DNA of 64,000 bases from GCA-2401735 sp051252095. GTDB lineage: Bacteria > Pseudomonadota > Gammaproteobacteria > Burkholderiales > Methylophilaceae. Both the position numbers and the translations under genes were made by a program. The DNA is taken from contig JBPOFK010000005.1 of NCBI GenBank assembly GCA_051252095.1, forward strand, positions 1 through 64,000, read 5' to 3'. Positions 31,993 through 41,000 of this stretch are shown here, piece after piece. Position 1 is the first letter of the stretch. Every line of letters starts with the position of its first letter. A model generated the notes under the pieces. That model was not told the origin of the DNA. It searched no databases and worked only from the letters and a program-made list of their open reading frames with translations.

Positions 31993-33723
31993 ATGACAGC
32001 ACCAACGCAACATGGGAGTATTCACACAGGAGGCATCACATTTGATACTTCTGTGCCAACAGATACAGGTGTAACTACCACAGTCGCTGATGTTCAGCTA
32101 TTTGCTTTTTTAAATAGTGGGCAAGGTGATCCTTTTACATCAGTTTCTGGCGGAGGCCTTACTTGGACACTTTTAGATAGCGGTTATTTTTCGGCGGCAG
32201 CGTCTGCAAGAACTAGTATATGGACAGCTAGAGCGCCGAGTCCAATTACAAACCAAATAATAACAGCATCAAGAGCAACAAGTGGCAACGGTAAAATTAC
32301 TGTCATAGCGTTTGAAGGTTGTCCAGATTACTCGGCATTAACAGCAAACGTTGATTACGCAATACAAAAAACAGAAACAAATGAGGACGCAGGAGAGGTT
32401 GCAGCATCACTCACAACAAAGCAGGCAGATTCACTAATTTTTGGCGTATATACATCATGGGCTAATACTGCAACATTAAGCCCTAGCGCAAATACTACAA
32501 TTGTAAACAGTAATACTGCAAACGATACAAATTCTGCATTTGTAAGGAGAACAGATCAGCCACTTGCAGTTGGTACTTATTCAATAGGTATCACAAACTC
32601 AACGACAGGCAACTGGCGCGGTACCATCATTCATGGTATTGAGATTCTAGGGGTTAGTGGTGGTAGTTCAGTTGATTTGGTGATTAACGATATTAGTCAC
32701 GGACATAGTGCAGACGGGTTGTCTTTGAGCAGTAATACAGCTTTAAGTATTAATGACTTATCACATCAGCATTCAGTTGATAATTTGTCATTAAGCATTA
32801 CCACCTCGGTGAATTTATTAATTAACGATATTCTGCATGGAGTAAGTACAGATAATTTGTCACTTTCATCTGAGCATGCACTAGAGATAGCCGAGCTTTT
32901 GCATTCAGTTACTTCTGAGAATGTATCACTTAGCACAGAGCAGTTGCTAATCGTGAATGACGCATTCCACAGTCATGCATTAGATAATTTAAACTTAAGC
33001 ACCGAGCAGGCATTATCAATTGCTAATTTACTCCATGCTGTTTATTTAAATAACCTGACATTTAGTGCTGATATCTTGCTGGCCATCGATGATGTGTTAC
33101 ATGATCAAACGGTTAATAATCTTGAGTTAACGACAGAGCAGACCTTAGAAATAGCAGAAATACTGCATGCTGTAAGTGTTGAATCGATTGAATTAAGCAC
33201 AGAATTTACCTTGCTGGTAAATGATGTGTTGCACTCACTCACAACAGAGCAGCTAGCACTTAGCACAGAGTCAACGCTTGCCGTCTCAGATGTGCTGCAT
33301 GCACTCGCATCAGATAATGTGTCACTCAGCTTAGCTGGTGTCGACAACTTGCAGATCGATGATGTGTTGCACGCAGTCAAGACTGATGAGCTTAGTTTGA
33401 GCAGCGAAATGCTGCTGCAAGTGAATGGTTTGCGGCATACACATGCTGTCGACTCTGTTTTATTGAGCACTGAAGCAAGCTTGGTTATTGCAAATGCTAT
33501 ACATGGCCATACAGCAGACGCGCTTTCATTAACCACCGAGTTATCTTTGGTGATTGCAGATGCATTGCACGCGCATTATGCAGATGTGATTGTGTTGGAA
33601 ATCGGCAGCTTGTCCGTTATTTACGGTAGGCGTGAAAATAAAATTATTGCTGTAGGAATGAAGCGGTCTAATGCGTTATCCAGAAGCCGTCCAAGAAATA
33701 TTCAAATTAGTCGTAGAAAGTAA
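31993..33723 (+). CDS. Repetitive virion-associated protein with fourteen 22-residue His-containing repeats
   Basis: The 576-aa protein has two parts. Residues about 1-220 are a beta-rich domain (GLTWTLLDSGYFSAAASART, ITVIAFEGC) resembling a phage carbohydrate-binding or decoration domain. From about 225 to 535 come about 14 units of about 22 residues, pattern LxIxDxLHxxxxDxLxLSxE; the histidine (LH or SH) is kept in all of them. The tail end is short and basic (SLSVIYGRRENK; SRRK). The periodicity suggests a solenoid or a fibre. It lies between head genes and head-tail connectors, so it may be a head fibre or decoration protein. No family recognised. Confidence 0.75.
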   Translation: MTAPTQHGSIHTGGITFDTSVPTDTGVTTTVADVQLFAFLNSGQGDPFTSVSGGGLTWTLLDSGYFSAAASARTSIWTARAPSPITNQIITASRATSGNGKITVIAFEGCPDYSALTANVDYAIQKTETNEDAGEVAASLTTKQADSLIFGVYTSWANTATLSPSANTTIVNSNTANDTNSAFVRRTDQPLAVGTYSIGITNSTTGNWRGTIIHGIEILGVSGGSSVDLVINDISHGHSADGLSLSSNTALSINDLSHQHSVDNLSLSITTSVNLLINDILHGVSTDNLSLSSEHALEIAELLHSVTSENVSLSTEQLLIVNDAFHSHALDNLNLSTEQALSIANLLHAVYLNNLTFSADILLAIDDVLHDQTVNNLELTTEQTLEIAEILHAVSVESIELSTEFTLLVNDVLHSLTTEQLALSTESTLAVSDVLHALASDNVSLSLAGVDNLQIDDVLHAVKTDELSLSSEMLLQVNGLRHTHAVDSVLLSTEASLVIANAIHGHTADALSLTTELSLVIADALHAHYADVIVLEIGSLSVIYGRRENKIIAVGMKRSNALSRSRPRNIQISRRK

Positions 33724-33726
33724 TTA

Positions 33727-34299
33727 ATGGGCACAATTGTTATTACTGAGCCAACAGAAGAACCAGTTAGCGTTGCTGAAGCAAAGCTGCACGGTCATGT
33801 TGATGATGCTGCTGAAGATACTTTAATTGGTATTTATATTAGCGCGGCCAGAGAGCAGTGTGAGCATATTCTTGGTCGGTCAATTATGCCGCAAACATTG
33901 GAATTAACCCTTGATCAATTTCCTGTCGCAGAAATTGAATTATTGAAACCGCCAGTGACGGATCTAGTTGGTGTTTATTATGCTGATCCAGTTACACTGC
34001 AAGAGGTTACTTTAGCCAGTGACCAATATACATTAGACACAAAACGGAGTGGGCAGGTTTGGTTGTTACCTACCTCTGAAGCAAGCTGGCCAGAGACCGC
34101 TGATGTGGCTAATGCGGTAAGAGTTAGATATGAGGCTGGTTATGTTGATGTACCTAAAGGCATTAAGCTGTGGATTTTAATGGCCGTTGCTACCTGGTAT
34201 AAAAATAGAGAAGCAGTTATTAGTGGCACAATCGTTGCAAAATTGCCTGACGGGTTTTATGGTGGTTTGCTTGATCGACATCGGATTTGGCAGTTATGA
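33727..34299 (+). CDS. Head-tail connector protein, gp6-like
   Basis: The 190-aa protein starts with the gp6-type pattern ITEPTEEPVSVAEAKLHGHVD. It continues DTLIGIYISAAREQCEHILGR, the helical bundle of HK97 gp6-like adaptors that dock to the portal. Starts 3 bp after the repeat-protein stop; overlaps the next gene by 4 bp. Confidence 0.88.
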   Translation: MGTIVITEPTEEPVSVAEAKLHGHVDDAAEDTLIGIYISAAREQCEHILGRSIMPQTLELTLDQFPVAEIELLKPPVTDLVGVYYADPVTLQEVTLASDQYTLDTKRSGQVWLLPTSEASWPETADVANAVRVRYEAGYVDVPKGIKLWILMAVATWYKNREAVISGTIVAKLPDGFYGGLLDRHRIWQL

Positions 34300-34643
34300 G
34301 CATGCCAGCTGCAGGTGAATTGAATCGGCGCGTTGAAATAAAAATCCAAAACGACACGCCAGCGATGGGTGCTGCCGTTGTGAATAACTATTCAACCATA
34401 GCCACAGTTTGGGCAAAGCATCAGCCAGTTGGCAATGCTATTTTCTTTGGTACCAAACAAGTTGGCGAGGGCGTTACCGATAGATTTATTGTGCGATATA
34501 ACGCAACGATCAATGAAAAAACAGTGAATGGGCACTGTGTTATTCAGTTTGATGAGACACTTTATCGCGTGCGTAGAGCCAGTGATTTAGAAGGGATGCG
34601 TCAGTTTTTAATGATAGAAGCTGAGAGGTTGGGCAATGCCTAG
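34296..34643 (+). CDS. Head-closure / head-tail joining protein
   Basis: The 115-aa protein shows the Phage_H_T_join pattern (MPAAGELNRRVEIKIQ, VWAKHQPV, VTDRFIVRYN, YRVRRASDLEGMRQFL). It would bind below the gp6-like ring and close the filled head. The ATG at 34296 overlaps the preceding TGA; an upstream TTG is possible but unnecessary. Confidence 0.85.
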   Translation: MSMPAAGELNRRVEIKIQNDTPAMGAAVVNNYSTIATVWAKHQPVGNAIFFGTKQVGEGVTDRFIVRYNATINEKTVNGHCVIQFDETLYRVRRASDLEGMRQFLMIEAERLGNA

Positions 34644-35067
34644 TGAGCCATTATTAGTTCGATCTAGTATTAAAGGTTTTAAGCGGGTCGATTTTGAAGT
34701 GAAAAATATACGCAAGACCTTGCGTGCTGAGGCATCGCCAATTAGAAAAACAGCGCGTAGATTAATATCATCAAAACGCACATCGGATCCAGGCGACTAT
34801 GCTGGCAGAAGGACTGGCTTACTTAAAAAAGCAATTAAACTGAAAGTTGCCAGAAGTGGGATGTCAGTTGCTGTTGCGCCATTTAGAGAGGGTCGCATGC
34901 GCGATTCTAAAAATGGCTTTTATCCTGCTTTTTTAGTGTATGGCCGTAAAGATGGCAGTTTAAAACCAAGAAAAAACCAGATGCAGGAAGCTTTTGCACG
35001 GCATAGACAGCATGCTCAAGATGCTATTTATAACACGGTGCAACGTTCTATTAAGGCTAGAACATGA
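34636..35067 (+). CDS. HK97 gp10-like tail/neck component
   Basis: The 143-aa basic protein has the gp10-like layout (SIKGFKRVDFEVKNIRKTLR, AGRRTGLLKKAIKLK, FYPAFLVYGRKDG, ARHRQHAQDAIY). Members sit at the neck or tail completion site. It overlaps both neighbouring genes, in line with a strict late operon. Confidence 0.8.
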   Translation: MPSEPLLVRSSIKGFKRVDFEVKNIRKTLRAEASPIRKTARRLISSKRTSDPGDYAGRRTGLLKKAIKLKVARSGMSVAVAPFREGRMRDSKNGFYPAFLVYGRKDGSLKPRKNQMQEAFARHRQHAQDAIYNTVQRSIKART

Positions 35068-35630
35068 TTGTTGAGATTGTTGAGGCATTAAAAACTAGGA
35101 CAACGGCTATCTTTGGTGACAGAGTTGCTGCTGCAGCTGAGTTCGTTGGTTTAGAAGAAGACGTGCACTTAGCTTTGCCAGCTGCGTTTGTTATTCCATT
35201 GGGTGATGACGCCGAGCCAAATAATTCGGAAAATGGGTATTCACAACTTGTTGGTGATAAGTTTGCAGTAGTGGTGATGTTAAGCAACACAGCAGATTCT
35301 TTAAGTAAAAGTTCAGTTGCACAGGTACAGCCAATTAGAAATGCATTATGCAAGGCTTTATTAAGCTGGAAGCCAGATGCAGAACATGGACCAATTGAAT
35401 ATGCCGGCAGCGAGCTTCTAGAAGTAAACCGGGCGCACTTCTATTATCAGTATGAGTTTAGTGCCGACACTGAGTTTACGGAAGCTGATACATACCAGGC
35501 AACTGAAAACGCAGCACTAAGTGATTTTACTAAAGTAGGCATTAATATTGACATGATAGACCCAAGCATCGATGGTGAGCCAGACGGTACGAATGAGGCT
35601 GTTGTTGAAATTGATGTGCCACAAACATAA
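35064..35630 (+). CDS. Mu gp37-type tail terminator-like protein
   Basis: The 188-aa protein has the Gp37 pattern (MIVEIVEALKTRTTAIFG, LALPAAFVIPLGDDAEPN, FAVVVMLSNTADSLSKS, ALLSWKP). This family lies before the tail sheath gene in Mu-like phages and is thought to terminate the tail tube. It marks the switch from HK97-type head to Mu-type tail genes. Confidence 0.78.
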   Translation: MIVEIVEALKTRTTAIFGDRVAAAAEFVGLEEDVHLALPAAFVIPLGDDAEPNNSENGYSQLVGDKFAVVVMLSNTADSLSKSSVAQVQPIRNALCKALLSWKPDAEHGPIEYAGSELLEVNRAHFYYQYEFSADTEFTEADTYQATENAALSDFTKVGINIDMIDPSIDGEPDGTNEAVVEIDVPQT

Positions 35631-35641
35631 AGGGAAAAGAT

Positions 35642-35818
35642 ATGTTTATCAAACCGCTTGATAGAAAAAAGATACCAGATATAGTGCGCGGTGGTTTTTT
35701 GCCAGCTGAAGGCGCAGAAGTAAGTGACAATGATATTTACTGGCAGCGTCGCATTAAGGATGGTGATGTCATCATTAGCAGGCCAGAAAAAACACCCAAA
35801 ACAAGTTCTAAAGATTAG
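35642..35818 (+). CDS. DUF2635 phage protein
   Basis: This 58-aa frame begins MFIKPLDRKKIPDIVRGGFL and contains PAEGAEVSDNDIYWQRRIKDG in two parts, the DUF2635 signature. It is regularly placed between the gp37-like and the tail sheath genes of Mu-type phages. An AAAGGGAAAAGA site precedes the ATG. A terminator follows. Confidence 0.88.
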   Translation: MFIKPLDRKKIPDIVRGGFLPAEGAEVSDNDIYWQRRIKDGDVIISRPEKTPKTSSKD

Positions 35819-35835
35819 TACATATGCAAACTTAC

Positions 35836-35858
35836 AACCCGCTTAGGCGGGTTTTTTT
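35836..35858 (+). terminator. Rho-independent terminator before the tail sheath gene
   Basis: The stem ACCCGC/GCGGGT with TTAG loop is followed by seven T residues. The core CCCGCTTAGGCGGG is the same as in the leftward terminator at 16121-16143. Confidence 0.82.
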
Positions 35859-35877
35859 ACGCCTGAAAGGAATGTAA

Positions 35878-37371
35878 ATGACCGTCTCATTCAACAATAC
35901 GCCACAGAATGTGCGCGTACCACTTTTTTACGCTGAAGTAGATAATTCACAAGCGGGGTATTTTAGTCAAAACCTACGCACACTCATTGTTGGCCAAAAA
36001 CTATCCGCTGGCGTAGGTGCTGCAAATGTTCCTTTGTTGGTATCTAAAACAGATGAGGCGCGTGAGCTTGCAGGTGTAGGATCCATCGCAGCAAAAATGC
36101 ATGAATTCTACCGGCTTAATGATGCAGTTGGTGAAGTGCACATGTTGTTGCTGGATGATCCAGCCGGAGCAGCTGCAGAAGGCACTTTAACATTTACTGG
36201 CACAGCCACTGAGAGTGGGACATTGAATGTTTATGTTGGGTCTCAGCGTGTACAAGTCCCTGTTATATCCGGTGATGCCAATACCGCTGTTGCAGCTGCT
36301 GTCAATACCGCCATTAACGCTGATACAACATTGCCTGTCACATCTGCTGTAGCAGCAGGCGTTGTCACTGTAACAGCGAAGCATGACGGCTTACTTGGTA
36401 ACGATATTAAGCTGCAGCTCAATTATCGCGGTCGCGCTGGCGGCGAAAAAACACCTGCTGGAATCGCAGTGGCCGTTGTCACATTGACCGGCGGCACTGG
36501 TACGCCAAGTCTGGCTGCAGGACTAGCTGCATTGGGTGATGATGAGTATGATTTTATTATTCATCCATACACCGATAGTACATCGCTCGATGCCTTCAAG
36601 GTGTTTATGAATGATGCGACTGGCCGCTGGGCATATAATCGCCAAATTTATGGCCACGTTTACTCTGCTGAAAGTGACTCATTTGCTAACTTGGTGACAT
36701 TGGGTTTAGCGCGGAATGATCAGCACGGTACAATTGCAGGCTATGAGCTGGGTGTGCCAAATCCAAATTATGAATATGCAGCTGCTTATGGTGCACGTAA
36801 CGCTGTTTATATCGCGGCTGACCCTGCAAGACCAACCCAAACGGGTGAATTGATTGGTATCTTGCCTGCGCCAGCAGATAATCGTTTTATCTACACTGAG
36901 CGCAGCACTTTACTCAATAGCGGTATTGCAACCAGCTATTATGGTGGTGGTGCAGTACGTATTGAGCGTGCGATCACCACTTATCAAAAAAATGCGTTTA
37001 ACTTTGCAGATCCAAGCTACTTGGATAGTGAAACCTTGCACACACTGGCCTATATCATTCGCCGGATGCGCTATTCAATCACACAAAAATATCCACGTCA
37101 TAAACTAGCCAATGACGGCACGCGGTTTGGTGCTGGGCAAGCAATCGTGACACCCAAGGTCATTCGTGGAGAATTGTTGAGTGAGTATGCTGCAATGGAA
37201 GAGTTGGGTGTTGTTGAAAACGCGAGAGCGTTTGCAACTAACTTGATTGTGGAGCGTGATGCTAATGATCCAAATAGAGTTAATGTGCTCTACCCGCCTG
37301 ATCTGGTGAACCAATTACGTGTCTTTGCTGTACTTGCTCAGTTCCGTTTGCAATATCCGGCTACAGCTTAA
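35878..37371 (+). CDS. Contractile tail sheath protein (Mu gpL type)
   Basis: The 497-aa protein starts SFNNTPQNVRVPLFYAEVDN and has QNLRTLIVGQKL, the sheath N-terminal pattern, followed by a beta-rich insert (about 100-200) and the conserved C-terminal domain (AYGARNAVYIAADPARP, VRIERAITTYQ, YIIRRMRYSITQKYPRHKLANDG in parts). It shows that the phage has a contractile (myovirus) tail. An AAAGGAATG Shine-Dalgarno lies before the ATG. Confidence 0.95.
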   Translation: MTVSFNNTPQNVRVPLFYAEVDNSQAGYFSQNLRTLIVGQKLSAGVGAANVPLLVSKTDEARELAGVGSIAAKMHEFYRLNDAVGEVHMLLLDDPAGAAAEGTLTFTGTATESGTLNVYVGSQRVQVPVISGDANTAVAAAVNTAINADTTLPVTSAVAAGVVTVTAKHDGLLGNDIKLQLNYRGRAGGEKTPAGIAVAVVTLTGGTGTPSLAAGLAALGDDEYDFIIHPYTDSTSLDAFKVFMNDATGRWAYNRQIYGHVYSAESDSFANLVTLGLARNDQHGTIAGYELGVPNPNYEYAAAYGARNAVYIAADPARPTQTGELIGILPAPADNRFIYTERSTLLNSGIATSYYGGGAVRIERAITTYQKNAFNFADPSYLDSETLHTLAYIIRRMRYSITQKYPRHKLANDGTRFGAGQAIVTPKVIRGELLSEYAAMEELGVVENARAFATNLIVERDANDPNRVNVLYPPDLVNQLRVFAVLAQFRLQYPATA

Positions 37372-37429
37372 TTATTTACGAACATAGCCCACATAGTTGG
37401 CTTTTTAATGTCTTGAAGGGATAACGATT

Positions 37430-37801
37430 ATGGCATCAGCACCAAAAGTAGCAGGTACCGCCTATGTAAAGGTGGACGGTGATCAGCTAGAGTTAAAAAG
37501 TGAAAGCGGCATTGAAGCGCCGCTTTTTGATAAAGTAAGAGAGACTGTTATGGGGCAGAGTGGACCAGCGGGCGCTAAAGAAACGGCGCGTATGCCAATG
37601 GTTAAAGGCACATATATTGTCACGCCTAACTTTCCATTAGAAAAGTTAAATGACTCAGTTGAAATGACCGTGACTGTTGAGTTTATCAATGGCCGCGTTT
37701 ATACACTCAGCGGTGCTTATGTAGTTGGCGAAGTTGATTACAACTCAGACACCGGCGAAGTCGAGATTGAATTTAACGGTGTTAAAGGTATCTGGTCATG
37801 A
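37430..37801 (+). CDS. Tail tube protein (Mu gpM type)
   Basis: The 123-aa beta-rich protein has AGTAYVKVDGDQLELKSESG, KETARMPMVKGTYIV and VEFINGRVYTLSGAYVVG, matching the PF10618 tail tube family. It stacks inside the sheath. A weak hairpin (37386-37402) separates it from the sheath gene, which may help set the sheath:tube ratio. Confidence 0.92.
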   Translation: MASAPKVAGTAYVKVDGDQLELKSESGIEAPLFDKVRETVMGQSGPAGAKETARMPMVKGTYIVTPNFPLEKLNDSVEMTVTVEFINGRVYTLSGAYVVGEVDYNSDTGEVEIEFNGVKGIWS

Positions 37802-38079
37802 AGTTGAGCAAGCCAATTACCAATGGTGAAGAAGAAATCACAGAGATTAATTTGCGCGAACCTACTGGAGAGGATGTCCAAGCTATCGGCTTTCCTTACT
37901 TAATTTTACCAGCCGATGGTGATGATCATGCGATTGAACTTCGTGCAAAGGTAGTTGCTAAGTATATTTCTAAATTAGGTCAGGTGCCTCCCAGTGTTGT
38001 TGCAAAGCTTTCTGCTGCTGATATGAATAATTTAATGGGGGACGTTCTTGGTTTTTTCGGCATGACGCCAGAGACCTAA
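37798..38079 (+). CDS. Tail assembly chaperone, upstream frame (Mu gp41/P2 E-like)
   Basis: The 93-aa protein (MKLSKPITNGEEEITEINLR, then PTGEDVQAIGFPYLIL, LSAADMNNLMGDVLGFFG) belongs to the small tail assembly family placed before the tape measure gene. It overlaps the tail tube stop by 4 bp. Near its end a slippery heptamer lets some ribosomes shift into the -1 frame and make a longer protein (next entry). Confidence 0.85.
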   Translation: MKLSKPITNGEEEITEINLREPTGEDVQAIGFPYLILPADGDDHAIELRAKVVAKYISKLGQVPPSVVAKLSAADMNNLMGDVLGFFGMTPET

Positions 38080-38222
38080 CGGATTTTGAAAACATTGTTT
38101 TTGAAATGGCATATTTCTGGCGAATGCCACCACCTCATTTTCTCAAGCTCACTTTAACTGAAATTAATCAACATCAGTGTCATGCTGATCGAATAGCAAA
38201 ACTCATTAACCCAGAAGGCTAA
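37798..38222 (+). CDS. Tail assembly chaperone frameshift fusion (-1 shift at 38052-38058)
   Basis: Codons before the shift read GGT TTT TTC (38050-38058). The heptamer T TTT TTC at 38052-38058 fits X-XXY-YYZ. After slipping back one base, reading continues from 38058 through the stop of the first gene for 54 codons to TAA at 38220-38222. The added part (DLTDFENIVFEMAYFWRM, then PPPHFLKLTLTEINQHQ) resembles GpE-type proteins. It has no start or Shine-Dalgarno of its own. The product is about 141 aa. This arrangement is conserved in lambda G/GT, P2 E/E+E' and Mu-like phages. Confidence 0.85.
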
Positions 38223-38223
38223 T

Positions 38224-39807
38224 ATGGCTACTAACAGCACATATCTAAAGGTTATTTTAAGCGCAGTCGACAAGATTAGTCCTGCATTTAAAAAAATCAA
38301 CCGGATCAGCAAGCTGACGACAAAATCACTGCGTGATATCGGCCGTGCTGGTGCTCAGATTTCAAAAGCAGTTACTGTCGCTGGAATTGGTGCGCTTACT
38401 GCTGCTGTAGGTGGTTTGTGGAAGGTGCTTGGGGTTAATCGTGAGTTTGAGCGCTTTAGTACCATTCTTGAAACAATAGAGGGTAGCTCGGAAAAAGCGC
38501 GCAAATCAATGGCGTGGGTTGAAGAGTTTGCAGTAAAAACGCCATATGAGTTAGCTGGCGTGACGGATGCTTTTGTTAAGCTGAAATCTTATGGTATCGA
38601 TCCACAGGCAGGCGCGCTTAAATCAGCAGGTGATGCTGCAGCTGCTATGGGTAAAACGCTAGACCAGTCTGTTGAAGCATTAGCCGATGCAATGACGGGC
38701 GAAAATGAGCGATTAAAAGAGTTTGGTATTAAAGCAAAAAAACAAGGTGATCGCATTACTTATGCTTGGAATGTTAATGGCAAGCAAATGACAAAGGTTG
38801 CCAATATCAATAGCGCTGCACAGATTGAAGCGGTAATCACCGGCATTTGGAATTCTCGCTATGCAGGCGCGATGGATAAATTATCCAAAACCTATGATGG
38901 TTTATGGGCAAATATTTTAGACGTTGTTGCCAAGTTCGCAAAAAAAATTGGCGACAAAGGCTTATTTTCCGCGCTTAAAAATCAACTGCAGGGTGTACTT
39001 GATCTTTTAGATCAATGGGAAAAAGACGGCACGTTAGATAAAATCGCCACGGAAATATCACGCGCGCTTACCGACATGGTTAACGTGATTAGCCGTGCTT
39101 TGCGTGAGATTGACTGGGTTGCGACCATCAAAAGTATACGTAGTACTGCAACGGCAATTAAATCGGTTGTTGATTCATTGGGCGGCATTAAAAACATTGC
39201 GATTGGCTTAGGTATAGCACTGTTGGCTGGTCCTGTTGCATCGCTATTAAGCATCGTTGGTGTGTTGTTTAGATTTGGCACTGGCTTGGTTGCTATCCTG
39301 GGCGGTTGGTCTGCTATTGGTACCGCCATCATGACAGTCACCGGCTGGGCTGGTCGTTTGCTTGGTATTTTACCAATGATAGGTAAGGCCATTTTATTTA
39401 TCGGCCGTTCTTTGATGATGACGCCACTCGGTATCGTTTTTAGCTTGGTCACTGCAGCAGTTCTTATTTACCAAAACTGGAACAAAATAAAAGTATGGTT
39501 TAGTGACTTTGCTAAATGGATCTCGACTAAGGTTCGCGCAATTGCCAACGTCTTAAAAGGTTTAATGCCAGACTGGTTGAAAAACTTGGTTACTGGCAAC
39601 AGTGCTGTGCAAGTCAATGTTGCTGGGCAGAGTGCAGCAAATAGACCTAATATCCTGTCTGCGAACAACCAAAAACTTAATGGTGATATCAGCGTTAAAT
39701 TTGAAAACGCGCCAGCTGGTATGCGTGTGAGTGAAGGTAGAAGCAACCAATCTGGTGTGAAGATCAATCCTGACGTAGGTTATCGATTCAATGGGTATGC
39801 ACTATGA
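38224..39807 (+). CDS. Tail tape measure protein
   Basis: The 527-aa protein has an N-terminal tape-measure domain (LKVILSAVDKISPAFKKINR, then KTPYELAGVTDAFVKLKSYG, AADALADAMTGE-like TGENERLKEFGIKAKKQG). Several hydrophobic segments (about 325-420, e.g. NIAIGLGIALLAGPVASLLSI) and a short C-terminal domain follow. It sets tail length and is ejected with the DNA; at about 0.15 nm per residue the tail would be near 80 nm, an estimate only. It follows the frameshift pair directly. Confidence 0.93.
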   Translation: MATNSTYLKVILSAVDKISPAFKKINRISKLTTKSLRDIGRAGAQISKAVTVAGIGALTAAVGGLWKVLGVNREFERFSTILETIEGSSEKARKSMAWVEEFAVKTPYELAGVTDAFVKLKSYGIDPQAGALKSAGDAAAAMGKTLDQSVEALADAMTGENERLKEFGIKAKKQGDRITYAWNVNGKQMTKVANINSAAQIEAVITGIWNSRYAGAMDKLSKTYDGLWANILDVVAKFAKKIGDKGLFSALKNQLQGVLDLLDQWEKDGTLDKIATEISRALTDMVNVISRALREIDWVATIKSIRSTATAIKSVVDSLGGIKNIAIGLGIALLAGPVASLLSIVGVLFRFGTGLVAILGGWSAIGTAIMTVTGWAGRLLGILPMIGKAILFIGRSLMMTPLGIVFSLVTAAVLIYQNWNKIKVWFSDFAKWISTKVRAIANVLKGLMPDWLKNLVTGNSAVQVNVAGQSAANRPNILSANNQKLNGDISVKFENAPAGMRVSEGRSNQSGVKINPDVGYRFNGYAL

Positions 39808-41000
39808 CCTGGCGTGAGCAATTAGAGCCTGCAAGTTTCCGAGGCGTGCCTTTTGAAGTTGAATCCGGCGAAGATAGCTTTGGCAAACGTGCGGAGGTAC
39901 ATGAGTATCCGAAGCGCAATGAACCTTATGTTGAAGAACTCGGGAGTAAAGCGAAATCTGGTACGTTCGATGCCTTTGTCATTGGCGATAATTGTCGTGA
40001 TCAGCGTGATAACTTGCTTGCTGCATTAGAAAAAGATGGACCAGGGGAACTGGTGCATCCGCATTACGGGCGCATTAGTGTTATTTTTCAGGATGTCAGC
40101 GTCCGCTTTGACCGAACCGAAGGCGGCATGTACCGCTTTACGCTGGGTTTTGTACGCGCTGGTGAGCTTAAATATCCATCAGCAATAGCATCAACCCAAT
40201 CACAGGTTGCAATTGCTGCAGACGCGCTAGAAACAGCTGCAAGTGAAGGTTTTGAAGAGGTATTTAGCGTTGATGGCTTGCCATCTATAGCGTCTGAATC
40301 TGCTGTTAATGAATTAAGTAACATTCTGGCTATACTTGAAACTGGATTATCTGCCGCCGTGCTCATCAGCGGAGATCCGTTGGGTGAATTAAGTGAAGAG
40401 CTTGGAGCCATAATCCAAACGCCGCTGACATTGGCCAAGCGTGTTTTTGGGTTGTTTGATAAGTCAGAAGCAGTAGTGACTAACGTTTCAAGTCTGACAA
40501 ACGATCATTTAATTAACTTTTTAAATATCAATTCAGTGATTAGCTTGATTGGCAGCTTCACTCATAACACGAACAATACTGGTACACCTACTAGGAAAGC
40601 CATTGTACGCAATAAAAACGCTCTAAATGCAGTAACACGGCAAGCGTTGATTACACAAAGCGCTGGCATGATCTCACAAGCAGAGTTGCCTGTTTATGAC
40701 GATGCAGTTGAGATTAAAAAATCATTACTGGATGTCATCGATGATGAGCTTTTGCTGGCTCCAGATTCTGTTTATGTGCCACTAGAAACACTACGTGCCA
40801 GGGTGAATGCTGATATTAATGCGCGGATTCAAAATGCTGCCCGGATTCAAGTGATTAAACCGACAGAGATTCAGCCGGCATTAGTCTTGGCTTATGACTT
40901 GTATGCTGATACTTCGCGTGAGGATGAAATTGTTACACGCAACAAATTACGTCATCCAGGCTTTGTCCCAACTGATGATATTCGGGTTTTAAGTGTATGA
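39804..41000 (+). CDS. Tail/DNA circularization protein (Mu gpN type)
   Basis: The 398-aa protein begins MTWREQLEPASFRGVPFEVESG, the gpN N-terminal pattern, and has FGKRAEVHEYPKRNEPYVEE and GELVHPHYGRISVIFQD. In Mu gpN is a tail component linked with DNA circularization in early reports; its exact role is uncertain. It overlaps tape measure and gpP genes by 4 bp each. Confidence 0.9.
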   Translation: MTWREQLEPASFRGVPFEVESGEDSFGKRAEVHEYPKRNEPYVEELGSKAKSGTFDAFVIGDNCRDQRDNLLAALEKDGPGELVHPHYGRISVIFQDVSVRFDRTEGGMYRFTLGFVRAGELKYPSAIASTQSQVAIAADALETAASEGFEEVFSVDGLPSIASESAVNELSNILAILETGLSAAVLISGDPLGELSEELGAIIQTPLTLAKRVFGLFDKSEAVVTNVSSLTNDHLINFLNINSVISLIGSFTHNTNNTGTPTRKAIVRNKNALNAVTRQALITQSAGMISQAELPVYDDAVEIKKSLLDVIDDELLLAPDSVYVPLETLRARVNADINARIQNAARIQVIKPTEIQPALVLAYDLYADTSREDEIVTRNKLRHPGFVPTDDIRVLSV

